Assembly: GCA_032718865.1 (NCBI GenBank)
Contig: JALUTQ010000045.1
Span: forward strand, 620,001-684,000
Source of the DNA: Tilletia caries
Taxonomy: Eukaryota; Basidiomycota; Exobasidiomycetes; Tilletiales; Tilletiaceae
Direction: 5' to 3'
DNA length: 64,000 nucleotides
The position numbers and the translations under genes were made by a program. The first letter of the stretch is position 1, and every line of letters starts with the position of its first letter. The notes under the pieces were generated by a model that did no database searches, was not told the origin of the DNA, and was given only the letters and a program-made list of their open reading frames with translations. Below, in pieces: positions 1 to 12,088 of the stretch.

Positions 1-734
1 TCGGCATCGTCAACCTCGTCACGGTGGCGAACGTGTCGCCGTGCCTGTACGGATGCGCGACTTCAATCGGTGTCGGCTTGGTGATCTGCATCTTCTGCAG
101 TCTTGTTCGGCCGCAGCACTTCGACTGGGCCGACGTTCCCAGGCTCGTATCGTCGGTCGGCGAGGATGGAAAGGACAGCCACGTTGCTGACACACAGCAG
201 GGTTACGAAAAGAAGGAGCTCGACAACGCATTGTTTTTCAGCGCGACCGGTGGCCTCGTTGTCTTCTTGACTCTCTTCATCATCCTGCCATTCTCGCTCT
301 ACCGCAACTACATCTTCCCCGAGACATTCTTCTCCGGCTGGACCATTGTCAGGTGAGTTGCTTCTCTGTGCCCTTCCCAAATGCGCAGTCTCTCGAAGGC
401 TTACCTCCATCAATCTGCTTTCAACAGTGTCATCTGGGCATTCCTCGCCTTTGGCGGTGTCATCGTCCTTCCGCTGTGGGAAGGCGCCCCGTTGATCAAG
501 CACATCTTCAAGACGGTCCTTGCTGTCCGCCGGGGCGAAGAGCCCGAGGTCTGGTCCGGCGGGAAGATCTCGGAGCGAAAGAAGAACCAGTTCGGCGAGA
601 AGAACGCGGCCAACTTCGATTCGGAGGAGAAGAACTCGAGCGCCGCTGCATCTGGCGGGAAGGAGTACACTGGCGATGGATCGGCGGCAGTAACAAACGA
701 CGACAGCTCGATCGACAAGGCGGAGTCACCTTGA
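1..734 (+). CDS. DUR3: Urea active transporter (DUR3-type sodium:solute symporter), 3' end only
   Basis: The window opens inside this gene. Two exons are visible, 1-352 and 428-734, joined across a GTGAGT...CAG intron of 75 nt; the reading frame starts at base 3. The protein shows the last transmembrane segments of the DUR3 branch of the sodium:solute symporter family, including a segment ending in a LFIILPFSLY motif and a final one containing PLWEG. A hydrophilic Ser/Lys/Glu-rich cytoplasmic tail follows and ends at TGA 732-734. DUR3 proteins take up urea, and often polyamines, at the plasma membrane. Assignment rests on the C-terminal membrane pattern (FSGWTIV followed by PLWEG), which matches DUR3 better than other symporters. 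The N-terminal two thirds lie outside the window. Confidence 0.8.
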
Positions 735-2048
735 TCGGATGTCAACTGTCGATTCGAGCACTGGGACGGTTCCCTCTGTCACCTCGAATCGAAACATACA
801 CTCCAAAAACCAAAACGAAACAGCATCGGTTGCTCGATCTTCCTCCCCACCTGTCACGCTTTTTCTACGCCCGGCCTTAGACCCTTTCACGACGAACGGT
901 ACACTCTCCACCAAGACGTAGAGCAAGTCAACGACCATCGCTCTCGACTGGACGGTGGATTTCCACTCCAAGGCAAGGCTCCTCTGCCCCGTCCTCTTCA
1001 CTTCACTTCACTTCGCCTCTGCCGCCGCCCCGCCAACTTTTTGATGTTCTCTTTACCCGCAAACGCAAGCTTCTTCTTTATACTTCCCTTGGGTCTTAAC
1101 GAAATGTACACCAGTTCTCCAACTCTGCTGACTGCTGCCGTCTGCCACTCATGCTTGCCTGTCGTCTGGACTCGTTCCGTTCCTCGTCGGTGCCTGTCCT
1201 CAGGAATATCGGCGTCAAGAAAGGACCTCGTCGCTGGACCACGTGGCGTGAGCCACAATCTGGGTTCCTGGGTACGGATGGACCACGTGTTGGCAGGTCA
1301 AAGGTGGGGTTAACTCGTGCGAGGGGTTGAAACATGGGAACCACACGCTCGTGCCAAAAGACGGATGGCGCCATCTGCGAGTCGCGATGAGGTGACTGCG
1401 CTCGCACACGGCGACAAGAGCACGTGTCAGATTCACCTTTCCCACCTCACGGAACACAAGGTGAGCCTTATGTCGTCTTGTAGCGAGGGTCATAGCGTGG
1501 CCGGGGCTTAATTGTGACCCGAACACGGTCGCGTGCATCTGCCATTTATTACCCACGACCTTTGAAGGAAAAAGAAAAGGTCGCTGTGGGTAAGAGGGTC
1601 AGGAAGACACAGAGAAGGAAAGAATGGGATGGGAAGGCCAGCATGATGAATGGGCAGGACAAAGAGGGGCCTGGGCAAGAAGAGGAGGAGAGCCAGCGTG
1701 TATCTCACATGCATGAACTCTGAGTGAGTGGTGAGTGACAGGTGGGAAAAAACCTGGGAAAAGGCAAGAAGAAGACCGACGAGACTCGTGGTGGAAGTGG
1801 CACTAACTCGGATAGGCGATGTTTACAGAGGGAATAATTAATAATAAGGAAACACGGGCGTCTTTCCTTCTTCCAGCTTCTTCCTCTTCAGCCTCATTCT
1901 CCCGCACCCGTGCCGTCCTACGATATAAGAACCCTTGCGCACGTACCCGTGTCATCTTCGCTTCTTCCCTTCCCCTTCCCTTCCCCATCTTCTCTTGGAC
2001 TTCCTTCCTCCCTGTTAGTTGTTCCCACCCATCTCTTCTCTTCCCAAC
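735..2048. promoter_or_regulatory. Intergenic region and presumed SAM synthetase promoter
   Basis: These 1.3 kb separate the DUR3 stop from the SAM synthetase start and contain no ORF I can support. The last 130 bases look like a strong fungal promoter. A TATA-like GATATAAG lies near 1920-1927, and a long CT-rich tract (about 1940-2040, runs of CTTCC and TTCCC) runs up to the ATG. Short CACTT/CTTCA repeats occur near 998-1015. No other structure was recognised. Confidence 0.45.
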
Positions 2049-3768
2049 ATGTCTGTCACCGCTGCCAAGAACGTCCTGCCCCAGGGCCACTTCCTCTTCA
2101 CCTCCGGTACGTACTCTCGTCTCTGCCTCTGTCGCTCCGTCGATGCTCCCTCGTCACGCGCGATGAGGGCATCGTGGAGAAGCGCTTACCACCTCGCTGG
2201 GGACGCGTCGCATTCTTTACTGACTGCCTTCCATCTCTCCTCGTCTCTCTCTTCTCTCCAACCTATTCTCCCTCCCCCTCCTTCACTCCCTCTTCCTCCA
2301 TGCTCACCGTTCTCACCTCCTGTCCTCCTCCATTTGTCCCCCAATCACGATGCGTTCACGCACGGCTGTGATGCGACGCGCGCGTTCTTCACATGCGCTT
2401 GCATTTTGGGTCGCTATGGTACGGCAAACGCGTCGGTTCGTCTCGCTTCTATCAAACGCATCCCTCACAACAGAGTCGGTCGGTGAGGGCCACCCCGACA
2501 AGATCTGTGACCAGGTCTCCGATGCCATTCTCGACGCCTGCCTCGCCCAGGACCCTTTCTCCAAGGTTGCCTGCGAGACCGCGTCCAAAACCGGTATGAT
2601 CATGGTCTTCGGTGAGATCACCACCAAGGCACACATCGACTACCAGGCCGTTGTCCGTAACGCCATCAAGCAGATCGGCTACGACTCCTCCGAGAAGGGT
2701 TTCGACTACAAGACCTGCAACGTCCTCGTCGCCATTGAGCAACAGTCCCCCGACATTGCCCAGGGTCTCGACCACGGTTCGCTCGAGAACCTCGGTGCCG
2801 GTGACCAGGGTATTATGTTCGGCTACGCTACCGACGAGACTCCCGAGTACATGCCCTTGACCATCCTCCTCGCCCACAAGCTCAACGCCGCCATGGCCGT
2901 CGCCCGCCGCAACGGTACCCTCGGCTGGCTCCGACCCGACTCCAAGACTCAGGTCACCGTCCAGTACAAGAAGGAGGGTGGTGCTACGATCCCCCTCCGC
3001 GTTGACACCGTCGTCATCTCCACCCAGCACGCTGAGGAGATCTCCACTGAGGACCTCCGCAAGGAGATTCTCGAGAAGATCGTCAAGGTTGTCATCCCCG
3101 CCAACCTCCTCGACGACAAGACCGTTTACCACATCCAGCCTTCCGGTCGCTTCGTTATCGGTGGTCCCCAGGGTGGTGAGTACACTCTTCGAAAGACAAA
3201 GACGCGTCTTTACCTTGATACTTGCCAGAAGAATGCGATCACTGACGTTCTTTATCTTGACGCGTCTTCTTCCTCATAGACGCCGGTCTGACTGGTCGCA
3301 AGGTAAGTCTGCTTTCCACAATTCGAAATCCCTCCATTTTTCACTGACTGACGCGTCTTTTCACGCGCCTGTCTACAGATCATTGTCGACACCTACGGTG
3401 GCTGGGGCGCACACGGTGGTGGTGCCTTCTCCGGTAAGGACTTCTCCAAGGTCGACCGATCAGCAGCCTACGTCGCTCGCTGGATCGCCGTCTCCCTCGT
3501 GTCCTCCAAGCTCGCCCGCCGTGTCCTTGTGCAGCTCTCATACGCCATCGGTGTTGCCGAGCCCCTCTCCATCTTCGTCGACAGCTACGGAACCGGCACG
3601 AAGTCGGACGAGGAGCTTGTCGAGATCATCCGCAAGAACTTCGACCTCCGACCGGGAGTGATCGTACAGGCCCTCGGTCTCCAAAAGCCCATCTACCACA
3701 AGACCGCCTCGTACGGCCACTTCGGTCGCCCCGAGTTCTCATGGGAGCAGGGCAAGAACCTCGCCTAA
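2049..3768 (+). CDS. S-adenosylmethionine synthetase (methionine adenosyltransferase)
   Basis: Makes S-adenosylmethionine from methionine and ATP in the cytosol. Exons are 2049-2106, 2474-3175, 3280-3302 and 3379-3768, giving 390 aa, the normal family length. The first intron (367 nt) is long for this genome and splits a Glu codon just before the SVGEGHPDK motif. Visible signatures are GHPDKICDQ with the catalytic His near residue 29, the [14 protein letters not shown]-binding motif, and GGGAFSGKD in the last exon. Exon 3 is only 23 nt. The start was chosen because ATG 2049 begins the usual short leader ending in HFLFTSE and sits just after a CT-rich promoter tract. An in-frame reading through intron 1 exists but lacks the conserved leader. 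Confidence 0.95.
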
Positions 3769-4328
3769 ACGCGAAACCGTTCGTTCTTTTTCCGTCGGGT
3801 CACGAACACTGTCACGCGACTTTTTCTTTCAGCATCGTCTCTTTCTTCTCTTGTCCTGCATTTTCCCAATCCCGAATCACACATACATCAACGGCTAGCC
3901 ACGAAGTGCGCGGATCTCCCCCTTCACCACTAGGACGCGCCGCAAGCACCCAGGATCATGCGCGCTCTTGTACTTTCCTCCCTCGCACCCCTACCCCATC
4001 CCTCGCCCATAAAACGCGTAGTTGGGGACCACAAGCCTCGCCCCAGCACGCCTTGCCTGCCCTTCGGCCTCCCCCTCTTCGTTCTCTTTCGAAGGCTGGC
4101 TCGTATGTATTACTGTTCCCCACAGACACTTCCTTTCTCCACCTAACTCTCTACGTAGACGGCGCAAGCCCTAAAAGCTCAACCTTTACCCAAGCCTACG
4201 CCGAGGCGACCCCAAAAACCCAAAATCGAAACGTTCTTCTTAATGATCCACCTTGACTGATGCGAGCGATAATGAAAGCAGTGTTGGAGTTGATGTGTTA
4301 TTGCTTGAGATTTTGCGCCGAACAATCT
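3769..4328. other. Convergent 3' intergenic region (SAM synthetase / MRE11)
   Basis: These 560 bases lie between two converging genes. They are pyrimidine-rich on the plus strand and contain no ORF with a recognisable product. Both 3' UTRs and poly(A) sites must lie here, but no clear terminator signal could be assigned. Confidence 0.4.
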
Positions 4329-7300
4329 TCAGCGCTTGGCCCCAGGCCGACGCTTCTTCGGCGGCGGCGTCGGCGCGTCATCCTCCGAGTCATCAATCTC
4401 GATCACAGCGGTGTTCTTCTTGCCTACTCGTGGCGCATACGACTGGCCGTCACGATCATCATCACCCTCGTCGTCCTCGTCGTCCACGACCTCATCCTCA
4501 TCCTCATTCTCGTCCTCGTCGTGCACGGCGTTCGAGATCTTCGCCTGGGCCTTCTTCGCAGCGGTTCGACTTCGACTGCCGCTGCTTGAGGTGGCTCCTC
4601 CGAACGCGAGCTGAGACTGACGCATCCCGTCGGCTGGCTTCTTGGGCGCGGCAGCTGCTTTCTTTGCGGGCGAGCGCGTCGTTGCGGATTTCTTGCCTCC
4701 GAGTGAGCTGGGCAAGGTAAAGCTTATTGTTCAGTACCAGCCATACGACCATCTTGCGTAGTTGGAAACATAAATCAAAATACATACCTCAAAGCGCTTG
4801 TTCTACTCTTGGGCGGAGGCGCAGCTTCAACGACGTCGTCGCCGTCATCATCATCCTCTTCCTCTTCCCGACTCGCGCGCTGAGGTAGACGTTGCCAAAG
4901 CAGGTAAGTTAAAATGTGAAAAGCGGTGAAAATAGGAGGGTTGTCATAGAATAGGGAAGAAAACTCACAGCAGCAGCAGCTCGACCCGTCTTCTTTGCAG
5001 GGCTGCGAGCAGGGGCTTTGCCCTTTCCTTTCCCTGAGGAATCCATGGCAATGCACAAAGGTTCAGCTCATGACCCATCTCCGCTTGGACTCGGACGTCA
5101 AAATCCTTCGCTACTCACGGGAACTTGGTGCAGGAGCCGCATCCTCTTCCTCGTCGTCGACGTCCATGTCCTGCAACATGGAGTCATCAGACGCAGCCCG
5201 GGTCCCTCGAGCGGGTGCCTTCCCCTTGGCAGACTTGGAGCCCTCTGCTGCAGTCCCAGCGCCGCCATCGGCCGCGTTGCCTTCGTCGTCATCCTCTTCA
5301 TCATTGTCGTAGTGACGCTGCCGGATGCTGTCGATCTGTTGATTGAGGCAAAATACGGTCAGGACCCCGAGGTCGGATCATAGTCCCAATGCTCCACGCT
5401 GTCGAGCCATACCTTGCGATACAGCTCATCTTCGTTAGAAACCTCGCTGAGACTGGCTTGGATGTGAGTCAAGAAGGTGTCAAGTGCTCTGCGATGGAAG
5501 GAATGTGATTGTGAGTCCAGTCCTCGTCCCATTCTCGCTACTTGTTGGACACTCACTCGGTCAGAGCTTCTTTGCTGCGGATCGCAATACAATCCGTGGA
5601 CACGGTCAGCAAGATCGATCCTCTACCATCGGAACAAACAGCTGGGTCGATCACTCACTTGTCCTTCTCGGCGTACTTGAGCGTCGCATCTTGAATCTCC
5701 TTCGGATTCAGAATCTGCATATTCTGCTGCAGCAAGAACTGCTTCATCAGCGTCGAGATCTGGACGCGCTCCAAGCGCTCAGCCGCCATGATATCCCGGT
5801 CGTCGAGATCGACAACAGCATCCTCGTTCCGCGCTCGTCTCGTCGTCTCCTTCTTTTTGTGGAATTGCAGGACTTCTTTTGGATTCGCGACTCGGCCTGC
5901 AAAGTCTTGTCCGAATCGGACGGGGTTGCCGACGACTTGGTTGGTGTAGATAACTCGGAGTCGGACCAAGGGCAGCATTCGCTCCGGCTTCGGATTCTCG
6001 TCAGCATGTTCGGCGTCCCAGCTCTTCACGGCGTTGTTCACTAGCTGGTTGACCTGAAAAAGAACAAAAGCTGTGTTGTCAGTGCAAAGCTACACGTAGG
6101 CAAGACAAGGAAAAGGGCCATCCCGCACCTTGTCTCGCAACACCTTTGTGATCTTTTCTTTGTCGTCGGCTTTGATGTTCAGCTCTCCCAGCTCAGCCTC
6201 AAGGTCGAGTTCGTCCATGATGAACGGTCTGACCGTCTTGAGCTTGATAGGATTGACACGATAGTCTTGGCCCTTCACCATGACGATCGCTACACTCCTA
6301 AGGAAAAAGGTATAGGTCGAGCATCAGCCTGATTCGGAAGCCAGCGAGACTGCAACCTGCTCACTTCTCTGCAGTTTCTCCTGGTGACAAGCTGGTGGCG
6401 ACGCTGCTTCCGGGTTGACAGATCCTGTATTGCTTTCCGGTCACGACCTCGGGAGTCATCCGGCACTCATGCTCGTGACCCCACACGACGAGGTGTGTAG
6501 AATCGTCGAAAAGCCCCTCCGGGACGGCAGCTTTGAGGTTGTGCTTGGCCCTGAAGATGATTTGAGGTGTCAGGAAAATCCCACAACGCTTTCGATTCAG
6601 GTCGGAGCCTCTCACCGATTCTGATGCAAGACGAGCAGATTGAACCATTCATCCGTGTCCTCAGCAGGCCGCTGCAACCGCACCCGATTGCCCCTCAGTT
6701 CAAAGTGCAAGCGCTCATCGCGTATATTCCCAAGGCCATAGAGGGCAAGCTTGGTTCCTCCCTTCTGTAGAAGGATGGGTTTCAGTCGAATGCCGGGATC
6801 CGCCTCGTCGGCCGCAGCCGTTCGGTCCGCAGGGGCAGCTGCGGCCGCGTCGTCGCTGGGCAAGTCGGTGCGGCCGAAGTAGGTGATCAGTCCTGCTGCC
6901 GATAGGATGTCCAGGGCTGAGAGCGAGCCGCCCTGGGATGAGGAGGGGAAGACATGGGTTAGAAAAAGGCAGGACCAGCTCGAGACGTCGATTGAAATGC
7001 TCACAGCTCCAGAGCCTTGGGGATCGTCGTGGTTGCCGTGAATAGAGAAGACGGGAGTACCTACGTTGATGTTCTCGTCAGCGTAGTTGACCGAAGGAAA
7101 ACTGGAAGGACCGAAATGCCAGAAGTAGATGAATATGCGTGTTTTCCAGTTCGTCCCTTGGATCCTCAAGTTTACTCACGTGTAGCCTTCCTTGTATCCT
7201 CTGCCGGCGTCGGAGCGCAACTCGACACTGATGGGACGGTCTCCCATCGTATGCTCCCGGAGCAGTGCAATCACCTGATGCATGGTCAACCGAGACGGCT

Positions 7301-7857
7301 TATTGTCGTGGAAGAGGTCCCCACCGAGCAAGATGAAGTCGACCTATCCAAATAAATGCCCTGTCAGTTAACTTAGGATCTCGAGCTGCGGCTCATAGCT
7401 TGAAGCCTGTTCGGAACGCACCTCATTCTCGATCGCGAGGTGAAGGATCTCTTTGAACGTGTTGATCGCATCAGGACCGCGGACGGGATCCTTTTCCATG
7501 TAACCGATGCTAGAACAAGGGAGAAAAAAAAAAGAGGGAGGCCAAGCGTTCAACACCTTTCTTCCGCGCCCGACTTGGGATCCTTCGTCAATAATGTACT
7601 CACTGATTGTCACTGGCCAGCAGGAAACGCATGCAGTCGGGGTCATCTGTCAGATTCGAGAGAATGTGAGTAAAGAAGTGGACCTGAGCTTTCATCAAGG
7701 ATCTGAGGGATTTCTCACTCTCTGCGTCGAGAAACATGTTCCCGTCAAGACCGTGGCTGGAAGAGGAAGCAGAAAGTATCAGATGGCTCTCGACATCATC
7801 AACCCATGTAAGCATTCACTAGACTCACTCTTCATCTGGCGGTGGCGAGACAGACAT
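4329..7857 (-). CDS. MRE11: MRE11 double-strand break repair nuclease
   Basis: Mn-dependent nuclease of the Mre11-Rad50-Nbs1 complex, which processes DNA ends and supports checkpoint signalling in the nucleus. Sixteen exons (minus strand, 5' to 3'): 7857-7829, 7756-7719, 7646-7604, 7509-7422, 7343-7180, 7101-7005, 6932-6616, 6550-6365, 6297-6129, 6053-5659, 5574-5557, 5488-5413, 5335-5119, 5033-4969, 4879-4788, 4707-4329; the sum is 2373 nt, 790 aa. Phosphoesterase motifs are in order: [19 protein letters not shown] and VVWGHEHE. A capping/DNA-binding region follows, then a long C-terminal tail alternating acidic ([10 protein letters not shown]) and basic (KKRRPGAKR) stretches. Exons 1-3 carry no family motif and were chosen by splice phase; a shorter start is possible. 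Exon 11 is only 18 nt. Confidence 0.92.
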
Positions 7858-8304
7858 GCTGTACTAATGCCCCCGTGCTGTCTGTTCGAAATCGAGCTTG
7901 AAGTCAAGGACAAAGTCGAGCCCTCAATAAAACCGGCGAATAAGAAGCCAGGGAACGGAGGCTTCGACACGCCGGGGCCTGTATCGATTCGGATTAGGAG
8001 AGTTCGAAGGCGGGAGTCCAGCTTGCTCTGTGCGAGGAAGGTATACGACCAGTGGGCAGTGAGTAGTGAGTGTGGAAGTGAGAAGGTTCCCAAGAGCTTG
8101 TCGGCTCGAGAGGGAGAACAACAGTGGAACGCGTCGCGTCGCGTCCTGCCTCCCCAGCGCGTCAAGCGGAATGGGCAAGATAGACCAACACCGACTTCTT
8201 TTCCAGCCCTCCCTCCTTCCCCCTGCCCCCCATCATCCTCCCGACGAATTGCGCGAGCCCAGCCAAACAGTCACCCCCTTACGCGGTCAAGAAAAAAGGA
8301 GAAG
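7858..8304. promoter_or_regulatory. Divergent promoter region, MRE11 / DHFR
   Basis: This 447-bp stretch lies between the start codons of MRE11 (minus) and dihydrofolate reductase (plus), so it should contain both promoters. Both products serve DNA metabolism, which makes co-regulation plausible but unproven. A GCGTCGCGTCGCG run at about 8128-8145 and a C-rich run near 8218-8240 are the only notable base patterns. No coding sequence is supported. Confidence 0.4.
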
Positions 8305-9199
8305 ATGAGCACCACCCAATCCCGTCTCCCCCTCACCCTCATCGTAGCCGCCTCCCCAACGAACGGCATCGGCGCCTCCGGATCACTCCCCTGGCGTCTC
8401 CCGCGCGAGATGGCCTACTTCAAGCACCTCACCTCGCATACGAACGAAGGAGAAGGAAGCAGCAAGAACGCGGTACTGATGGGCCGGAATACGTGGGAAA
8501 GTATTCCGCGCAGGTTTCGGCCGTTGGGGGGGAGGGTGAATGTTGTCATTAGCCGGAGCGCGAGTGCGGAGGAGTTGGGGATGTGAGTTCGATAATCGCC
8601 CTTCCCTATTGGAGGGGGCGTGGGCCATTCCCCAGAAGGTTTTTACCTGCAAGTTGGGGGGCTGATAACTCCTCCTTGATCCTCACAGAGATCCAGCACA
8701 AGATACCCATCTCTTCCCAAACCCAAGCGCAGCACTAGCCTACCTACAAACCCGTCAAACAACCCACGCCCCAACCCCGCTCTCCCGGATCTTCCTCATC
8801 GGCGGTGCGCAGCTGTACGCCCAGGCCCTCCAACAACAACAACAGCAGCGGCAACAGGAGGAGGAGGGGCAGGAAGCAAGTTGGAATCTCGACCGCTTGC
8901 TCGTTACGCGCATCCTGAAACCGGCGTACGAGCAGTGCGACGTCTTCCTACCCGAATTCCGCACGGCCGAGCAGCAGCAGCAGCAGCAACACGCGTCTCC
9001 CCCGGACGAATCTTCCCTGCCAAAAGAGGGCGGCGCGCAGCAGCCTCTTTCTCAGAAAGAATGGACTCAGGCCAGCCCGGACGAGCTCGAAGCGTTTATC
9101 GGTGGGCAGGCGGTGCCTGGGTTGGATTCGATCAGGGGCGTGCAGGAGGAGAAGGGGACGAAGTACGAGTTTCAGATGTGGACGAGGGTACGGCAATGA
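8305..9199 (+). CDS. Dihydrofolate reductase with Gln-rich insertions
   Basis: Reduces dihydrofolate to tetrahydrofolate with NADPH, supplying folate for thymidylate and purine synthesis. Exons 8305-8582 and 8689-9199 (intron 106 nt) give 262 aa. The N-terminus shows LIVAASPTNGIG, then LPWRLPREM with the catalytic acidic residue, VLMGRNTWESIP and VNVVISR. Exon 2 has FLIGGAQLYAQAL, the nucleotide-binding GG motif. Two low-complexity insertions, Q5RQQEEEGQE directly after the GG helix and Q6 near AEQQQQQQHAS, lengthen the protein beyond the usual 180-210 aa. The final strand is TKYEFQMWTRV. The start is the first ATG after the leader and directly precedes the conserved core. Confidence 0.93.
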
Positions 9200-9381
9200 A
9201 CACCTTTTCCCGCCTCCCTTCCTTCATTGCGCGTTGGCTCGCCAACCCTGGCTACCGTGCCCGTCGGGGGGAAGGCGCACAAGGAGGAAAGAGCAGATGA
9301 TATAATGTCGAAACAATGAAAGAGCGTGAAACGGACCTTTGAGAAATACAAATTTGAGGTATCTACCACGCTGCAGCGCAT

Positions 9382-12088
9382 TCAACGACTCTCCATCGGC
9401 GTCGGCACAATCCCAGCCTCCGCCTCCGCCCGTTGCCCAAGAGCAGCAGCAGCCCCTGCCAACGAATCACCACCACTCTCCGCCGCCGTCGAGCCTTCGT
9501 TCTCCTCTTCGAAGACGACGAGCTCGGTGCCTTCGGCCACCATCGCGCCCGGAGACGTGGAGACGAGCTTGGCAATCACACCGGCGCGAGGTGCTCGGAG
9601 GACATGTTCCGTCTGGAAAGAAAGAAGAAAGAAGAAAGAAGAAAGAAATTGTCAGCCAAAAGGGGGGGGGGGGCAGGAGGCTCTGCAAGCAAAGAACAGG
9701 GCGTATTCAAGAAATCAAAACATACCTTCATCGCCTCCAGCACAACAAGCACGTCCCCCTCCTCAACAGCCTGCCCCACCTCAACCCTAACTTCAACAAC
9801 TTTACTAGGCATCGGGGCCACCACCCTCCCCTTCGCCCCCACCACAGCTCCACCACCCAACACCTCGGCAACCCAACCCGGAGGCAGGACGTCCAACTCG
9901 ACCTGGGCCCCACCGACGAAGACGTCCAGCCGCTCGCGTCCGCCGGGGAAGTAAGGCTGCGGAGCGGAGGAAGGGGGCGAGCGGGAGATGACGGTACTCC
10001 GCATCGACGCGCTCACGCCTTCATCCTCGGCCATCGTCGTCAGGCCCGAAGTGAGCACGGCTCGGGATGCATCGACGAGCGAGGACTGGACGCGGCCGAA
10101 CGTCGTACTATGTCCGAAGGCGGGCTTGATTTCGACCGTGTAGGTCTCGCCGTCCTCCTCTCCGTGGGCGTCGTCGTTGGATTGGATACTCACTTGGAAC
10201 GAGTTGTCCACCGCCTCGTCGGCTCCGCGTGCGGCGAGGTGGACCACCCGCGTCGCGCGCGCAGACGGGAAGCTGCGGAACGAGTCGAACGCCGTCCAAG
10301 CCGAAGCCGAACCCGAGGCCAAAGCCGAAGCAGAATCACGACGATCGCGCAAGCTGAGAAACAGAGCCGCCTGCGCGAGCGCCACAGGACTGGGCGGCGC
10401 GACGGGAGGCAACAGTTCGTCCCTATACTTCTCAATAAAGCCGGTCTCCACCTGCCCGCGTTCAAAAGCCTGATGCGCACTCAACCGTTTCAAGAAGCCC
10501 AGATTCGTCGCCGGCCCGACGACCTCATACCGATCGAGCGCATCTCTGAGGATGCGGAGCGCCTCGGACCGGTCGCGGCCGTGCACGATGAGCTTGGCGA
10601 TCATGGGGTCGTAGTGGACGCTGATCTCGTCGCCGGTGGTGAAGCCGGTGTCGATCCGGACGGTGGAGGATTGCGGGGGTAAGGAGACGTGTTGGAGGAG
10701 CCCTACGTCGGGTAAGAAGTTAGCTCTTGTGTTTTCTGCGTAGATGCGAGCTTCGAACGCGTGTCCGTTCCGTCGGAGCTCGTGCTGTTGTAAGGGGAGC
10801 GGGTTGCCCGCTGCGACTTCGAGCTGCCATTCGACGAGATCCTGTCCCGTGATAGCTTCTGTGACGGGATGCTCGACCTGAAGGCGCGTGTTCATCTCCA
10901 TGAAGAAGAACTCGAGCGTGTCGGCATCGAGAATGAACTCGACGGTACCCGCGCCCGCATATCCGACCGCACGCGCCGCGTCGACTGCCTTCTGCCCGAG
11001 CTCCTGCCGCAAGGATTCGGGCAAGTCAGGTGCGGGCGCTTCTTCGATGATCTTCTGATGGCGCCTTTGGACGGAACAGTCGCGTTCGAAAAGGTAGACG
11101 CCGTTCCCGTGTTGGCTTTTGTCGCAGAAGATTTGGACCTCGACGTGGCGTGGGCGGGTGAGGTATCTCTCGATGAGGACGTCTCCGTCGCCGAAGGACT
11201 GTATACAAGGAAGCACGAGATGAGCCAGGAGCATTTTAAACGAAATGTGTGATTTAAGTTACTGACCTTTTCTGCCTCACGCCTGGCACTAAGAAGCTGT
11301 TCCTCGAATTCGGCTGGATGAGTGGCAATCTTCATGCCTTTCCCGCCACCTCCCTTGACAGCCTTGATGAGGACGGGATAGCCAGTCTTGTCAGCCTCAG
11401 CGCGGAGGGTTTCCAGACTCTGATCGGATCCATGGTAGCCAGGCACGCAGGGCACGCCCGCGGCGAGCATGATCTCCTTGGACGCCGACTTGGAGCCCAT
11501 GGCGTCGATGGAGGAAGCGGGTGGACCGATGAATTCGATACCCTCCTGCTGGAGGCGTGCTGCGAAGGCTGCGTTCTCGGAGAGGAAGCCGTATCCGGGA
11601 TGGATGGCGACTGCGCCGCTCTGTTTAGCGACGTCGATGATGCGCTGTATGTTGAGGTAGGAGAGGGAGCTCTGTGCGGGACCGATGCAGAATGCCTCGT
11701 CTGCGAGCTTGACGTGCATGGCGTGTTGGTCTGGGAGCGAGTATACGGCCACGGTCTTGATGTTGAGTCTGTTGCAGGTGCGAATGATGCGACATGCGAT
11801 TTCGCCTCTGTTTGCGATGAGGATCTTGTGAGGGAGTGCATTTCGGGTGTGCTTGTGCTTGTGCTTGTGCTTGTGCTTGTGCTTCTCCTGCTGCTGGTGA
11901 CCGATCCTGGTGACGTTGGCGGTGTTCTGGTGTGAGCGTGTTACGGCGGTGTGAGTGGAGAGCGAGCGTGATGTGGGTGTTGAGCTGGCTGTGCGCTGCG
12001 TGGATGGCAGGGTGCTCCTCCTTGACGCCGCTGTGGATGTGGATGCGGTGAAGACGCGGAGACGTGCTGCTGAGAACGAAGAACTCAT
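9382..12088 (-). CDS. 3-methylcrotonyl-CoA carboxylase alpha (biotin-containing) subunit, mitochondrial
   Basis: Biotin carboxylase/biotin carrier subunit of methylcrotonyl-CoA carboxylase, a mitochondrial step of leucine breakdown. Exons 12088-11267, 11198-9726 and 9612-9382 give 841 aa. The N-terminus is a Ser/Thr/Arg-rich mitochondrial presequence followed by a (KH)6 tract encoded by a hexanucleotide repeat. The biotin carboxylase domain starts at [15 protein letters not shown], with [12 protein letters not shown] and [16 protein letters not shown]-terminal biotinyl domain has the EAMK biotin site. Intron 2 falls exactly after the biotinylated Lys codon; exon 3 continues TEHVLRAP. A 12-base G run (about 9662-9673) lies in that intron. 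Acyl-CoA carboxylases share these domains; the domain order without a carboxyltransferase and the IVD neighbour favour MCC over pyruvate or acetyl-CoA carboxylase. Confidence 0.92.
11856..11885 (-). repeat. Hexanucleotide repeat encoding a (Lys-His)n tract in MCC-alpha
   Basis: About six tandem copies of GTGCTT on the plus strand read as alternating Lys-His codons on the minus strand. They lie between the presequence and the biotin carboxylase domain of MCC-alpha. The copies are nearly identical at DNA level, so length variation between strains is likely (inference). Confidence 0.7.

Noticed and set aside
735..2048. Possible small gene upstream of SAM synthetase
   Set aside because: Several overlapping short ORFs exist, but none has splice continuity, domain resemblance or better composition than its opposite strand.
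2452..3132. 226-codon minus-strand ORF
   Set aside because: Antisense to SAM synthetase exon 2, a Gly/Leu/Val-rich shadow.
9339..10682. 447-codon plus-strand ORF
   Set aside because: It lies antisense to the MCC-alpha coding exons, is Arg/His-rich and matches no family; a shadow of GC-rich codons.
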